Shown one piece after another: positions 1 through 8,534 of a stretch of DNA of 64,000 nucleotides (within the stretch, counting starts at the first letter, position 1; each line of letters opens with the position of its first letter). The DNA is from Zoogloea sp041911615 (GTDB taxonomy: Bacteria; Pseudomonadota; Gammaproteobacteria; Burkholderiales; Rhodocyclaceae): positions 62,001 to 126,000 of the forward strand of contig NZ_JAYROR010000015.1 in assembly GCF_041911615.1 (NCBI RefSeq), given 5' to 3'. The notes under the pieces were generated by a model, which was given only the letters and a program-made list of their open reading frames with translations, ran no database searches and was not told the DNA's origin. The position numbers and the translations under genes were made by a program.

Positions 1-290
1 GTGTCGAGGGCGACAAGACGTTCGGCCAGATCCGTGGGCAGGGCCGTGGATGCGACGGCGGCGATGACCGGGTCGGTGTCCACGGGCTCGAGGATGATCG
101 GTTCGGATTCGCCGATGAAGGGCTCGACGCGCGCATCGTCGAAGTCGTCCACCACATCGGTGAGGATCGGCAGGTCGTCGGCGTCCTGCAGGGGGGCGAG
201 GGCGTCGGCGGTATCGAGCAGGTGATCGCCGTCGTCGTCATCGAGGGGGATTTCGAGTTCGGGCTTGGCGTGGGGGGCGTGAAGGGTCAT
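1..290 (-). CDS. Partial acidic protein of unknown function, downstream of holC
   Basis: Starts at the ATG whose complement is at 288-290 and continues past the left edge, leaving about 96 visible codons. The visible part is very acidic and Ala/Pro/Asp-rich (a run of four Asp near residue 18) and looks low in complexity. No domain or membrane segment is recognised. Its start overlaps the 3' end of holC by 4 bases, so the two are probably translated together. In related betaproteobacteria a short uncharacterised gene often sits between holC and valS; that placement is inference, because valS is not visible. The function is unknown. Confidence 0.7.
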   Translation of the reverse strand, partial: MTLHAPHAKPELEIPLDDDDGDHLLDTADALAPLQDADDLPILTDVVDDFDDARVEPFIGESEPIILEPVDTDPVIAAVASTALPTDLAERLVALD

Positions 291-718
291 TCGCCACTCC
301 GTTGGGCGAGGTCATGGGCGTCGAGGGCGTAGCCCTGCTGCTTGTAGCTGCGATAGCGCTGGCGCGCGGCGAGGCGTTCGGGTTCGCTGGGGCCGACGAT
401 CTCGATGACCAGCTTGAAACGGTCCACGTCGGCCGGCTGCTCGTCGCCGAGGTTGATCAGGACGTCCTCGTGCGTCAGTGCCTCGAGCCGGCTACCGATG
501 ACCACCGGGGTCTCGGCCGCCAGGGGCGAGGTGGCCGGCACGTGGGGGACGAAAGCGAGGGGCTGGAAGCTCCACAGCATGTGGTCGAAGTGCCGGGCAA
601 TGCCGTCGTCGGGCGCGAAGACCGACACCCGCCGCCCGCCGGCGCTGGCCTTGGCAGCGAGCACGCAGGCCACGCGCAGACGGTCGGGCGCGTTGTGGTA
701 GAAGCGGATGTCGGTCAT
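287..718 (-). CDS. holC: DNA polymerase III subunit chi
   Basis: Predicted chi subunit (143 aa) of the DNA polymerase III clamp-loader complex. In characterised systems chi pairs with psi and links the loader to single-stranded-DNA-binding protein. The N-terminus (MTDIRFYHNAPDRL), the central VPHVP and LINLGDEQP segments and the overall length fit the family. It lies 9 bases downstream of pepA on the same strand, the common pepA-holC order in beta- and gammaproteobacteria. The following gene overlaps it by 4 bases. The family is confident from sequence; the complex partners are not in the window. Confidence 0.92.
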   Translation of the reverse strand: MTDIRFYHNAPDRLRVACVLAAKASAGGRRVSVFAPDDGIARHFDHMLWSFQPLAFVPHVPATSPLAAETPVVIGSRLEALTHEDVLINLGDEQPADVDRFKLVIEIVGPSEPERLAARQRYRSYKQQGYALDAHDLAQRSGE

Positions 719-727
719 CGGCGGGGC

Positions 728-2212
728 TTACTGACCCGCCCGTTCGATCAGGAACTGGGTGAGCAGCGGCACGGGGCGACCGGTGGCGCCCTTGTCGGCG
801 CCGGACTTCCAGGCGGTGCCGGCGATGTCGAGGTGCGCCCACTTGTAGGCCTTGGTGAAGCGGGCCAGGAAGCATGCGGCGGTGATCGTGCCGGCGCCCT
901 TGCTGCCGATGTTGGGGATGTCGGCGAAGTTGCTCTTCAGCATGTCCTGGTATTCGTCCCACAGCGGCAACTGCCAGGCCTTGTCGCCCGCAGCCTGACC
1001 GGCGGCGAGGAGTTCGGCGGCGAGGGCGTCGTCGTTGGCCATCAGGCCCGAGGTGAGGTTGCCCAGGGCGATGATGCAGGCGCCGGTGAGGGTGGCCACA
1101 TCGATGACGGCGGTGGGGTCGAAGCGTTCGGCGTAGGTGAGGGCGTCGCAGAGGATCAGGCGGCCCTCGGCGTCGGTGTTGAGGATCTCGATGGTCTGGC
1201 CGGACATCGAAGTGACGATGTCGCCCGGCTTGGTGGCTGCGCCTCCCGGCATGTTCTCGGTGGTCGGCACGAGTGCGACCACGTTGATCGGCAGCGCCAT
1301 CTGCGCGATGGCCTTGAGCGTGCCGAGCACGCTGGCGGCGCCGCACATGTCGTACTTCATCTCGTCCATGCCCTCGCCGGGCTTGAGGGAGATGCCGCCG
1401 GTGTCGAAGGTGATGCCCTTGCCGACCAGCACCACCGGCTTGTCCTTCGGCTTGCCGCCTTTGTACTGGAGGACGATGAACTTGGGCGGCTCGTGGGAGC
1501 CGCGCGCCACCGATAGCAGGGCACCCATCCCCAGCTTTTCCATGTCGCCCTTTTCGAGCACCTCGACCTTGATCTTGTGGTCCTTGGCGAGCTTCTTGGC
1601 GGTGGTGGCGAGATAGCCGGGTGTGCACACGTTGCCGGGCAGGTTGCCGAGGGTCTTGGCCAGGGCCATGCCGTCGGCGATGGCCTCGCCACGGCGCAGC
1701 GCGTCGTCGAGCGCGTCGCCGGGCTTCTTGACGAGGAAGGTGAGCTTCCTGACGCCTTTCTTCGATTCTTCGCGCTTCGACTTGAGTTCGTCGCAGCGGT
1801 AGGTGCTGTCCTTGAGCACTTGCGTGGCCTGGGCGATGCGCCAGGCGAGGTCGCGGTGGGGCAGCTCGGCGTCGGCGAGGCAGAACAGCGCTTCGTGCGC
1901 CATCGAGCCGGCGAGCTGGCGGGCGGCGGCCGAGATCGCGTCCCGATAAGCTTTGTCGGACAAGTCGTCCGCCTTGCCGAAGCTGACCACCAGCACTCGC
2001 GGCGAGGCGACGCCAGGCAGGTCGTGGAGCATCAGCGTGGCGCCGGTCTTGTCGTCGAGCTCGCCGCGGGCAATGAGGGCGGAAATGGCGCCGTTGCTGG
2101 CCTTGTCGATGGCCTTGGCCGCCGCGCCGAGATCGCCGCCGGCGTAGGTGCCGACCACGATGCAGCCGCTTTTGAGTTTTTCCGGCGATCCGGCCTTTAT
2201 GGTAAATTCCAC
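728..2212 (-). CDS. pepA: Leucyl aminopeptidase (M17)
   Basis: Cytosolic dimetal M17 aminopeptidase of 494 aa that removes N-terminal residues from peptides. Family motifs are present: the NTDAEGRL signature, a KGITFDTGGI segment carrying metal and catalytic residues, and the MKYDMCGAA motif. I place the start at the GTG whose complement is 2210-2212, because AAGGAG lies six bases upstream and the protein then begins VEFTIKAGSPEKLK, as homologues do. An ATG nine codons upstream (2239) has no comparable ribosome site. It is divergent from lptF; some PepA proteins also bind DNA, but nothing here tests that. Confidence 0.95.
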   Translation of the reverse strand: MEFTIKAGSPEKLKSGCIVVGTYAGGDLGAAAKAIDKASNGAISALIARGELDDKTGATLMLHDLPGVASPRVLVVSFGKADDLSDKAYRDAISAAARQLAGSMAHEALFCLADAELPHRDLAWRIAQATQVLKDSTYRCDELKSKREESKKGVRKLTFLVKKPGDALDDALRRGEAIADGMALAKTLGNLPGNVCTPGYLATTAKKLAKDHKIKVEVLEKGDMEKLGMGALLSVARGSHEPPKFIVLQYKGGKPKDKPVVLVGKGITFDTGGISLKPGEGMDEMKYDMCGAASVLGTLKAIAQMALPINVVALVPTTENMPGGAATKPGDIVTSMSGQTIEILNTDAEGRLILCDALTYAERFDPTAVIDVATLTGACIIALGNLTSGLMANDDALAAELLAAGQAAGDKAWQLPLWDEYQDMLKSNFADIPNIGSKGAGTITAACFLARFTKAYKWAHLDIAGTAWKSGADKGATGRPVPLLTQFLIERAGQ

Positions 2213-2319
2213 CCGCTTCTCCTTGGAAACACGCGTCATTGGGACATCGCGCCATTATGGCCGGCACCCCGGCGGACGTCAAAACGCCCGCCCGACGACG
2301 CCAGACCCCCTCCCTCCGC

Positions 2320-3396
2320 ATGATTTTTCTTCGAGCCGCTCAGCGCGAATTCACGCAGAACGCCGTGGCGGTCTTCGTGGCGCTGTTCGCCATCCTCATT
2401 TCCACGGTGCTGATCCGCCTGCTCGGCCAGGCCGCGGGCGGCCGCGTGCCGGCCGACGCGGTGCTGGCGCTGATCGGCTTCGGTGCTGTGGCGCAGATGC
2501 CGGTGGTGCTCTCATTGACCGTCTTCATCGCCATCCTGATGACGCTTTCCCGCTGGTATCGGGATTCGGAAATGGTGGTGTGGTTTTCCAGCGGGCTGCC
2601 GCTGACCGCCTGGGTCCGGCCGGTGCTGCGCTTCGCGCTGCCGGTGGTGGCGGTGATCGCGGCCCTGTCGCTCTTCGTGGCGCCCTGGGCGCAGAAGAAG
2701 AGCGTCGAGTACAAGGAGCAGCTCAGCAACCGCGATGACGTCTCGCGGGTTGCGCCGGGTCTGTTCCGGGAGTCGTCCGGTGGCGAGCGGGTGTTCTTCG
2801 TCGAGGCGCTGTCGGGTGACGAGGGCCGCGTGCGCAATGTTTTCGCGAGCAGCATGCAGCACGGTCGTCTCGGAATCATGGTGGCGTCCCAGGGGCACAC
2901 CGAGGTCGATGCCGCCGGCAATCGTTTCGTGGTGCTCGAGCACGGCCGCCGCTACGAGGGCACGCCGGGGACGCCGAGCTATCGCGTGATGGAGTTCGAG
3001 CGCTACCAGATCCTGATGGAGTCCAAGGAAGCCGCCACCGCGCCGCGGGCCCCCAAGACGCTGGCGCTGCCGGCCCTGATCAAGAGTCAGGATGAGCGCA
3101 GTCGCGGCGAACTGCTGGCCCGGATCAGTACGCCGGTGCTGGCGATGATGCTCTCGCTGCTGGCGATCCCGCTTTCGTTCGTCAATCCTCGGGCCGGGCG
3201 CACCAACAACCTGATCCTCGCCATCCTCATCTACCTGATCTACAGCAACGCGGTGAGTGTCTGCCAAGCCTGGGTCGGTCAGGGTCGGATGCGTTTCGAC
3301 GTGGGCCTGTGGGTTCCCCATCTGGCGATGCTCGGCGTGCTGGCCATCCTGTTCTATCGTCGGATCAGCGTGTTTGCCCGCTGGCGGAGGCGCTGA
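2320..3396 (+). CDS. lptF: LPS export ABC transporter permease LptF
   Basis: Inner-membrane permease of about 358 aa. With LptG and the ATPase LptB it forms the complex that extracts lipopolysaccharide and passes it to the periplasmic Lpt bridge. The sequence has the YjgP/YjgQ layout: an N-terminal helix pair, a periplasmic domain (about 90-270) and three C-terminal helices including an NPRAGRTNNLI segment. I chose the ATG that gives MIFLRAAQREF; an upstream in-frame ATG at 2239 would add a charged leader that homologues lack. Its stop overlaps the lptG start as TGATG, so the genes are translationally coupled. Confidence 0.95.
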   Translation: MIFLRAAQREFTQNAVAVFVALFAILISTVLIRLLGQAAGGRVPADAVLALIGFGAVAQMPVVLSLTVFIAILMTLSRWYRDSEMVVWFSSGLPLTAWVRPVLRFALPVVAVIAALSLFVAPWAQKKSVEYKEQLSNRDDVSRVAPGLFRESSGGERVFFVEALSGDEGRVRNVFASSMQHGRLGIMVASQGHTEVDAAGNRFVVLEHGRRYEGTPGTPSYRVMEFERYQILMESKEAATAPRAPKTLALPALIKSQDERSRGELLARISTPVLAMMLSLLAIPLSFVNPRAGRTNNLILAILIYLIYSNAVSVCQAWVGQGRMRFDVGLWVPHLAMLGVLAILFYRRISVFARWRRR

Positions 3397-4472
3397 TGAT
3401 TCCTGTTTATATCCGCTACCTCGGGCGCGAGATTTATGCCGCGGTCGCGCTGGTGTTGCTGGCCTTCCTGGGGCTGTTCGCGTTCTTCGATCTGGTGAAC
3501 GAGCTCGACGAGATCGGCAAGAGCGGCTACCAGTTGCATCACGCGGCCATCTACGTGGCCATGATCATGCCGGGGCGGGTCTATGAGCTGATGCCGATCG
3601 CGGTGCTGATCGGCACCCTCTACACCCTGACCACGCTGGCGCGGCATTCCGAGATCACCGTGCTGCGTGCCTCGGGCTTGTCCACGGGACGCTTCCTGGG
3701 CGGGCTGCTGGCCATCGGCAGCGTTTTCGTGCTGGTCACTTTCGTGTTCGGTGAGTACCTCGCCCCGCCGGCCGAGCGGGCGGCGCAGCAGTGGCGTCTG
3801 GCTGCAACCCGGTCGATGGTGTCCCAGGAGCTGCGCACCGGCCTGTGGGTGCGCGACGGGCGGCGCTTCGTCAATGTGCGCAACGTCCTGCCGGATACCT
3901 CCCTGCAGGGGGTGCGGCTGTATGAATTCGACGAGAAGGCGGCGCTCGTCTCGATCAGCGAGGCGGAGAAGGGCGTCCACGACAAGCAGGAGGGCTGGAA
4001 GCTCACCCATGTCGCGCAGACCCGCTTCCTGGGGAGCCGTACCGAGGTGGTCATCCTGCCCGAGATGCTTTGGAAGTCAGAGCTGACGCCGGATGTGCTG
4101 TCGGTGCTGATGGTTGTACCCGAGCGCATGTCGGTCGAAACCCTGTATTCCTACATCCACCACCTGCAGGAAAACAATCAGCGCACCACGCGGTACGAAA
4201 TCGCGCTGTGGAAGAAACTCGCCTACCCGTTTGCGGCGCTGGTCATGATGGGGCTTGCGCTACCCTTCGGCTACATGCAGACGCGGATGGGTGGGGTGAG
4301 CCTGAAGGTGTTCTCCGGCATCATGATCGGCGTCGGCTTCCACCTTCTGAACGGTCTCTTTTCCAACCTCGGGGTGATCAACGGCTGGATTCCGGCGGTT
4401 GCGGCACTGACGCCGAGCATCGTCTTCCTGCTCGCTGCGATGGGGATGATGTGGTGGGTGGAGCGCCGCTGA
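3396..4472 (+). CDS. lptG: LPS export ABC transporter permease LptG
   Basis: Second permease of the LptBFG lipopolysaccharide extractor (358 aa). It begins MIPVYIRYLGREIY and has N-terminal membrane helices, a beta-rich periplasmic domain in the middle and a helical C-terminus ending MMWWVERR. The start ATG shares its A with the lptF stop codon, which argues against the in-frame codon 87 bases upstream inside lptF. Only the lptFG pair is present; lptA, lptB and lptC are not in the window, as is usual. Length and order match the family. Confidence 0.95.
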   Translation: MIPVYIRYLGREIYAAVALVLLAFLGLFAFFDLVNELDEIGKSGYQLHHAAIYVAMIMPGRVYELMPIAVLIGTLYTLTTLARHSEITVLRASGLSTGRFLGGLLAIGSVFVLVTFVFGEYLAPPAERAAQQWRLAATRSMVSQELRTGLWVRDGRRFVNVRNVLPDTSLQGVRLYEFDEKAALVSISEAEKGVHDKQEGWKLTHVAQTRFLGSRTEVVILPEMLWKSELTPDVLSVLMVVPERMSVETLYSYIHHLQENNQRTTRYEIALWKKLAYPFAALVMMGLALPFGYMQTRMGGVSLKVFSGIMIGVGFHLLNGLFSNLGVINGWIPAVAALTPSIVFLLAAMGMMWWVERR

Positions 4473-4520
4473 GGCGGTAGGGACGCTTTAGGCGAGGCGT
4501 GTTCTGTCGGGCGGTCTCGT

Positions 4521-4985
4521 TCAGGTGTTCAGCAGGACGATCCGGGTGCCTGCAAGGCGATCGTGAAGGAACTGACGGTCGCGATCCAGAACCGCCCAAA
4601 CCAGCCCCACGCCAAAAAAGCAGATCGAAGGCCAGGCCAGCGTATAGCGCACGCAAGCCTGGCCCAGCGGAACCGGCTTGCCCTCCACGTCGACGAGGCG
4701 AAGCTTCCAGGTCTGCATTGCGAGCGTCTGACCGCCGCGACGCCAATACCACAGGAAATAGCCGCCCAGCACGGCAAAGATGTAGGCCCAAAGCAGCCCG
4801 CCGCCGGGCGTGTAGTGGGTGCCGATGCCGATGATCAGGAGCGGCACCATGAAAGTCAGCGCAAGCACACCCAGAAGCAGCAGACCTTCATAAACAAGGC
4901 TCGCGAGACGGCGGCGCAGGCCCGCCAGTTCGACAGTCTGCCGCGCAGGAGGGGAAACCTCCGGGCGGGCTTTGCGTTGTTGCAT
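4521..4985 (-). CDS. RDD family membrane protein
   Basis: Small integral membrane protein (154 aa) of the RDD family. It shows a basic N-terminus followed by RRRLASLVYEGLLLLGVL (the family usually has Arg-Asp-Asp here, but this copy has Val-Tyr-Glu), three to four hydrophobic segments, and the WRRGGQTLAMQTWKLRLVD motif typical of RDD proteins. It is the last gene of the minus-strand sigma-factor operon, 21 bases after the DUF3106 gene. Function is unknown; some RDD proteins elsewhere act in ion exchange, and I do not extend that here. Confidence 0.85.
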   Translation of the reverse strand: MQQRKARPEVSPPARQTVELAGLRRRLASLVYEGLLLLGVLALTFMVPLLIIGIGTHYTPGGGLLWAYIFAVLGGYFLWYWRRGGQTLAMQTWKLRLVDVEGKPVPLGQACVRYTLAWPSICFFGVGLVWAVLDRDRQFLHDRLAGTRIVLLNT

Positions 4986-5006
4986 GGCGTTGCCTCAGGG
5001 CTGAAT

Positions 5007-5660
5007 TCAGGGCTTGATGGGCGCGGGGGGCGGGGGGGTATTGATCGCAGTCTCGATCGGGGCCGGCGTGACCGCCGGCACCACGGTGCTGGTGGCTGCC
5101 GGTGCAGCGGGCGCGCTGGCCTCGACGGCCGGGCTCGGCTTGGCCGGAATCTTCGGCTTGAGCGGGCGCGGCGGCGGCGGGGCTGTCAGGGGCTTGATCG
5201 GCGGAGCGCCGATCTTGGGAATCGCCGGCTTGGCGGCAGGCTTGTTCGCTGCCTCGGTGAACCGCTGCTTCTCTTCGCTGGGAAGATCGCGGTAGATGTT
5301 CCATTTCTGGCGCAATGCCTCGCGCTGCTCAGGCGGAATGCGCTGCAGGTTGCGGTATTGGTCGCGGGCGACTGCGCGTTGCTCCGGCGTGAGGGAGAAC
5401 CAGGTTTCCATCCGACCTTGCAGGCGCGACTGCTCCTCCGGCGTGTAGCCGGGAAAGCGATCCGCGATGCCGACCCATTTGCGCTTGCGCTCGTCCGGCA
5501 GGTCGCGCCATTCCTTCGCCAGCGGCGCGAGCGTGCGCTGCTGTTCGGGCGTGAGGTCGGACCAGGCCGGTGCGGTGAGCGGAGGCGTCGCGAAAACCGG
5601 CGTCGCGCAGGCGATCAGACAGCCGGCTGCGATCAGTCGGGCGAGTCGTTTTGAACCCAT
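5007..5660 (-). CDS. DUF3106 exported protein
   Basis: Protein of 217 aa with a signal peptide (cleavage predicted near residue 24, after PVFA). Four or five repeats of the form LTPEQQRxLxPLxxEWRxLP fill residues 30-140, and a Pro/Ala-rich C-terminal tail follows. The repeats match DUF3106, whose role is unknown; the sequence predicts periplasmic location. Its start lies inside the 3' end of the DUF3619 gene (28-base overlap), consistent with one transcript headed by the ECF sigma factor. Confidence 0.85.
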   Translation of the reverse strand: MGSKRLARLIAAGCLIACATPVFATPPLTAPAWSDLTPEQQRTLAPLAKEWRDLPDERKRKWVGIADRFPGYTPEEQSRLQGRMETWFSLTPEQRAVARDQYRNLQRIPPEQREALRQKWNIYRDLPSEEKQRFTEAANKPAAKPAIPKIGAPPIKPLTAPPPPRPLKPKIPAKPSPAVEASAPAAPAATSTVVPAVTPAPIETAINTPPPPAPIKP

Positions 5661-6007
5661 GCGTCGAATCCGCGATCCAGGTAAGCATCAATCGGCAGGT
5701 CGTCGGCGAGCAGGGCGCTATCGACTTCCTCCATGTCGGCGGTGCGCTGGAGTTCGCCCAGGAAACCGGTGCCCAGTGCGGCCGCGATGACCAGCAGCAT
5801 CGCCAGGGCGGTCCGGCCGCGGGGCAGGACGTGTTCCGAGAACAGCTGACCAATGCCCGCCACACTCAGGCCGCGCACCGCAACCTTCTGCCGGCCGAGC
5901 GCCTTTTGGCGCGCCTCGTGGAGGCGGCTCGAGACGGAAGGCGACAAGTTGCGGGTCGAGGTATTGAGGTGTTGCCGGATCCGGAACTGAAGATCGTGGT
6001 CGTTCAT
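5633..6007 (-). CDS. DUF3619 single-pass membrane protein
   Basis: Protein of 124 aa with a cytoplasmic-like N-terminus (MNDHDLQFRIRQHLN), one predicted transmembrane helix around residues 66-84 and an acidic C-terminal part. The start ATG overlaps the sigma-factor stop as ATGA. This single-helix layout directly after an ECF sigma gene is what anti-sigma factors often look like. DUF3619 is not an established anti-sigma family to my knowledge, so that role is inference from position. Confidence 0.82.
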   Translation of the reverse strand: MNDHDLQFRIRQHLNTSTRNLSPSVSSRLHEARQKALGRQKVAVRGLSVAGIGQLFSEHVLPRGRTALAMLLVIAAALGTGFLGELQRTADMEEVDSALLADDLPIDAYLDRGFDAWVQNDSPD

Positions 6008-6567
6008 AGCGTGATGCCCTTTGCTGCAAGTGCGGCGGCAAGGGTATGCGTCGCCCGCGAACAGTGCGTTTTCACGCTGCCCTCGGAGCACCCCATTGCC
6101 GCGGCCGTTTCGGCGATGTCCATTTCTTCCCAGTAACGCATGAGGAAGGCTTCGCGTTGACGTGGCGGAAGCTTTTCGATTTCCCTTTCGATGGCGTTCA
6201 GGGTCTGCTGTTGTTCGAGTTGCGTGTGGGGCGATTCGCTCTTGTGTTCGCTGTCGGCCGATTCGATGGTTTCGAGCGGGTCGTGCTCGTCGTCTTCGGG
6301 CCCCGAAAACGCCGACAGCAGCGTTGTCCACATGCTCCGCACCTTTTGACGGCGGTAGTGGTCGCGAATGACGTTCTGGAGAATGCGCTGGAAGAGCATC
6401 GGCAGTTCGTCGACAGGCTTGTCGCCGTATTTTTCGGCGAGCTTCATCATCGCGTCCTGCACGATGTCGAGCGCCGACTCTTCGTTGCGCACCGCGAACA
6501 GCGCTTGCTTGAAGGCGCGCTTCTCGACGCTGGCGAGAAAATCCGATAGTTCGAGGCGGGAGGGCAG
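6004..6567 (-). CDS. ECF-type RNA polymerase sigma factor, likely CTG start
   Basis: Group 4 sigma factor of about 187 aa. A sigma-70 region 2 (DIVQDAMMKLAEKYGD...LFQRILQNVIRDHYRRQKVR) is followed by an acidic linker rich in Asp, Glu and Ser, then region 4 (LPPRQREAFLMRYWEEMDIAETAAAMGCSEGSVKTHCSRA). No ATG, GTG or TTG is usefully placed in the frame upstream of region 2. The best start is a CTG at 6567-6565, preceded by GAGGAA at good spacing and giving (M)PSRLELSDFLASVEKRAFKQ. It heads an operon with DUF3619, DUF3106 and RDD genes. The regulon is unknown. Confidence 0.88.
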   Translation of the reverse strand: MPSRLELSDFLASVEKRAFKQALFAVRNEESALDIVQDAMMKLAEKYGDKPVDELPMLFQRILQNVIRDHYRRQKVRSMWTTLLSAFSGPEDDEHDPLETIESADSEHKSESPHTQLEQQQTLNAIEREIEKLPPRQREAFLMRYWEEMDIAETAAAMGCSEGSVKTHCSRATHTLAAALAAKGITL

Positions 6568-6667
6568 GGCGCGTTCCTCAGGAGTCAGGCAGATGCGGCG
6601 CGGGCGATGATACGTCGCGGCGGGCGAAGAAGGAAATCGGATAGGGCGGAAGTGCCGGTAACCCGCC

Positions 6668-6696
6668 TTGACCAATCGCGGGCCGGGCGGTATGGT
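6668..6696 (+). promoter_or_regulatory. Sigma-70 promoter for ilvIHC
   Basis: TTGACC (6668-6673), a 17-base spacer and TATGGT (6691-6696) form a near-consensus housekeeping promoter. Transcription would start near 6703, about 33 bases before the ilvI ATG. This also argues that ilvI does not start at the upstream in-frame ATG at 6607. Confidence 0.7.
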
Positions 6697-6735
6697 TCGA
6701 CGTTTTACATTGCCGATACAGCTTCGGGTGCGTTG

Positions 6736-8445
6736 ATGGTCTTGACCGGTGCGGAAATTGTAATCAGGTGTCTCCAGGAAGAAAAGGTTGATTATCTTTT
6801 CGGTTATCCCGGCGGCGCTGTCCTCTATATCTACGACGAACTGTTCAAGCAGGACAAGGTTCGTCACGTTCTGGTTCGCCATGAACAGGCCGCGATCCAC
6901 GCCGCCGACGGCTATGCGCGCTCGACCGAGAAGGTCGGCGTGGCGCTGGTGACGTCCGGCCCCGGGGCCACCAATGCGGTCACGGGCATTGCCACCGCCT
7001 ACTGCGATTCGATTCCCCTGGTGGTGATCTCCGGTCAGGTGCCCGCTGCGGCGATTGGCCAGGACGCCTTCCAGGAAGTCGACACCGTCGGCATCACGCG
7101 TCCGTGCGTCAAGCACAACTTCCTGGTCCGCGACGTTCGTGAAATCGCCGATACCATCAAGAAGGCTTTCTATCTGGCCAAGACCGGCCGTCCGGGGCCG
7201 GTGCTGGTGGATATTCCCAAGGACATCACCGCCCAGAAGTGCGAATTCGAGTACCCGCAAACGGTGTCGATGCGCTCCTACAACCCGGTGGTGAAGGGGC
7301 ATCAGGGCCAGATCAAGAAGGCGTTGCAGCTGTTGCTCGAAGCCAAGCGGCCGATGGTTTATACCGGTGGTGGTGTGGTGCTCGGCAATTCCGCCGACAA
7401 GCTTACCGCGCTGGTTCGCAAGCTCGGTTTCCCGTGCACCAACACATTGATGGGCCTGGGTGGCTATCCCGCCACCGATCGCCAGTACGTGGGCATGCTC
7501 GGGATGCACGGCAACTACGAAGCGAACATGGGGATGCACTACTGCGATGTGCTGCTCGCCGTCGGCGCCCGCTTCGACGACCGTGTCATCGGCAGTCCGG
7601 CGCATTTTGCGTCCGAGCCGCGCAAGATCATCCACATCGACATCGATCCGTCGTCAATCTCCAAGCGCGTGAAGGTCGATGTGCCCATCGTGGGCGATGT
7701 CGGCGAGGTGCTGGGTGAGATGCTGGCGATGCTCGAGGGTGCCGCAGAGCGTCCCGACGAGAATTCGCTGGCGGCCTGGTGGAAGCAGATCGAGGACTGG
7801 CGTCGTCGCGATTGCCTGAAGTTCAACCAGGGCGACACACTGATCAAACCGCAATTCGTCATCCAGAAGCTGTGGGAAGTCACCGGCGGCGATGCCTTCG
7901 TGACCTCCGACGTGGGGCAGCACCAGATGTGGGCGGCGCAGTACTACAAATTCGACAAGCCGCGCCGCTGGATCAACTCGGGTGGCCTGGGCACGATGGG
8001 CTTCGGCCTGCCTGCGGCGATGGGCGTGCAGCTCGCCAACCCGGGCGCTCCGGTCGCTTGCGTCACTGGCGAGGCGTCGATCCAGATGAACATCCAGGAG
8101 CTGTCCACCTGCAAGCAGTTCCGGCTGCCGATCAAGGTGGTGATGCTCAACAACCGCTACCTCGGCATGGTGCGGCAGTGGCAGGAGATCTTCCACGGCA
8201 ACCGCTATTCCGAGTCCTACATGAACGCGCTGCCCGACTTCGTGAAGCTTGCCGAATCCTACGGCCACGTGGGGATCCGGATCGACAACCCGTCGGACGT
8301 GGAAGGCGCGCTGCGCGAGGCGTTCAGCCGCAAGAACGATCTGGTCTTCCTCGACTTCCAGGTGGATCAGACCGAGAACGTCTATCCGATGGTCCAGGGG
8401 GGCAAGGGCCTCACGGACATGATCCTGTCGGCCGAAGACCTCTGA
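6736..8445 (+). CDS. ilvI: Acetolactate synthase large (catalytic) subunit
   Basis: Thiamine-diphosphate enzyme of 569 aa that makes acetolactate or acetohydroxybutyrate, the first common step to valine, leucine and isoleucine. The sequence shows the N-terminal TPP domain (GYPGGAVLYIYDEL and the catalytic Glu in RHEQAAIHAADGYAR), a central FAD-type domain (about 190-340) and the C-terminal domain with TPP/Mg motif GEASIQMNIQELSTC. GEAS replaces the usual GDGS or GDAS. I chose ATG 6736 (MVLTGAEIVIRCL) because homologues start there and a promoter lies just upstream. It is the first gene of ilvI-ilvH-ilvC. Confidence 0.96.
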   Translation: MVLTGAEIVIRCLQEEKVDYLFGYPGGAVLYIYDELFKQDKVRHVLVRHEQAAIHAADGYARSTEKVGVALVTSGPGATNAVTGIATAYCDSIPLVVISGQVPAAAIGQDAFQEVDTVGITRPCVKHNFLVRDVREIADTIKKAFYLAKTGRPGPVLVDIPKDITAQKCEFEYPQTVSMRSYNPVVKGHQGQIKKALQLLLEAKRPMVYTGGGVVLGNSADKLTALVRKLGFPCTNTLMGLGGYPATDRQYVGMLGMHGNYEANMGMHYCDVLLAVGARFDDRVIGSPAHFASEPRKIIHIDIDPSSISKRVKVDVPIVGDVGEVLGEMLAMLEGAAERPDENSLAAWWKQIEDWRRRDCLKFNQGDTLIKPQFVIQKLWEVTGGDAFVTSDVGQHQMWAAQYYKFDKPRRWINSGGLGTMGFGLPAAMGVQLANPGAPVACVTGEASIQMNIQELSTCKQFRLPIKVVMLNNRYLGMVRQWQEIFHGNRYSESYMNALPDFVKLAESYGHVGIRIDNPSDVEGALREAFSRKNDLVFLDFQVDQTENVYPMVQGGKGLTDMILSAEDL

Positions 8446-8451
8446 GCGGTG

Positions 8452-8489
8452 GGCGCCTGTTGCGACAGGCGCCGATCCGCCGGCCGGAT
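8452..8489 (+). promoter_or_regulatory. Paired hairpins in the ilvI-ilvH gap
   Basis: A perfect 9-bp stem (8452-8460 with 8465-8473) closes a TGCG loop and is followed at once by a second 5-bp inverted repeat (8475-8479 with 8485-8489). No T-run follows, so this is not a simple terminator. It could stabilise or segment the ilv message; that is inference. Confidence 0.5.
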
Positions 8490-8534
8490 GCCAGCAGGTG
8501 TCGCGGGCCGATGAAAAATCACCAAGATACAGTT

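Noticed and set aside
302..1516. Long plus-strand open frame across holC and pepA.
   Set aside because: It is antisense to two well-conserved genes and has low-complexity Gly/Val/Ala content typical of frame shadows in GC-rich DNA.
6607..6735. Longer ilvI start at the ATG at 6607.
   Set aside because: It would place the start upstream of a near-consensus promoter (6668-6696) and add residues unlike any homologue.
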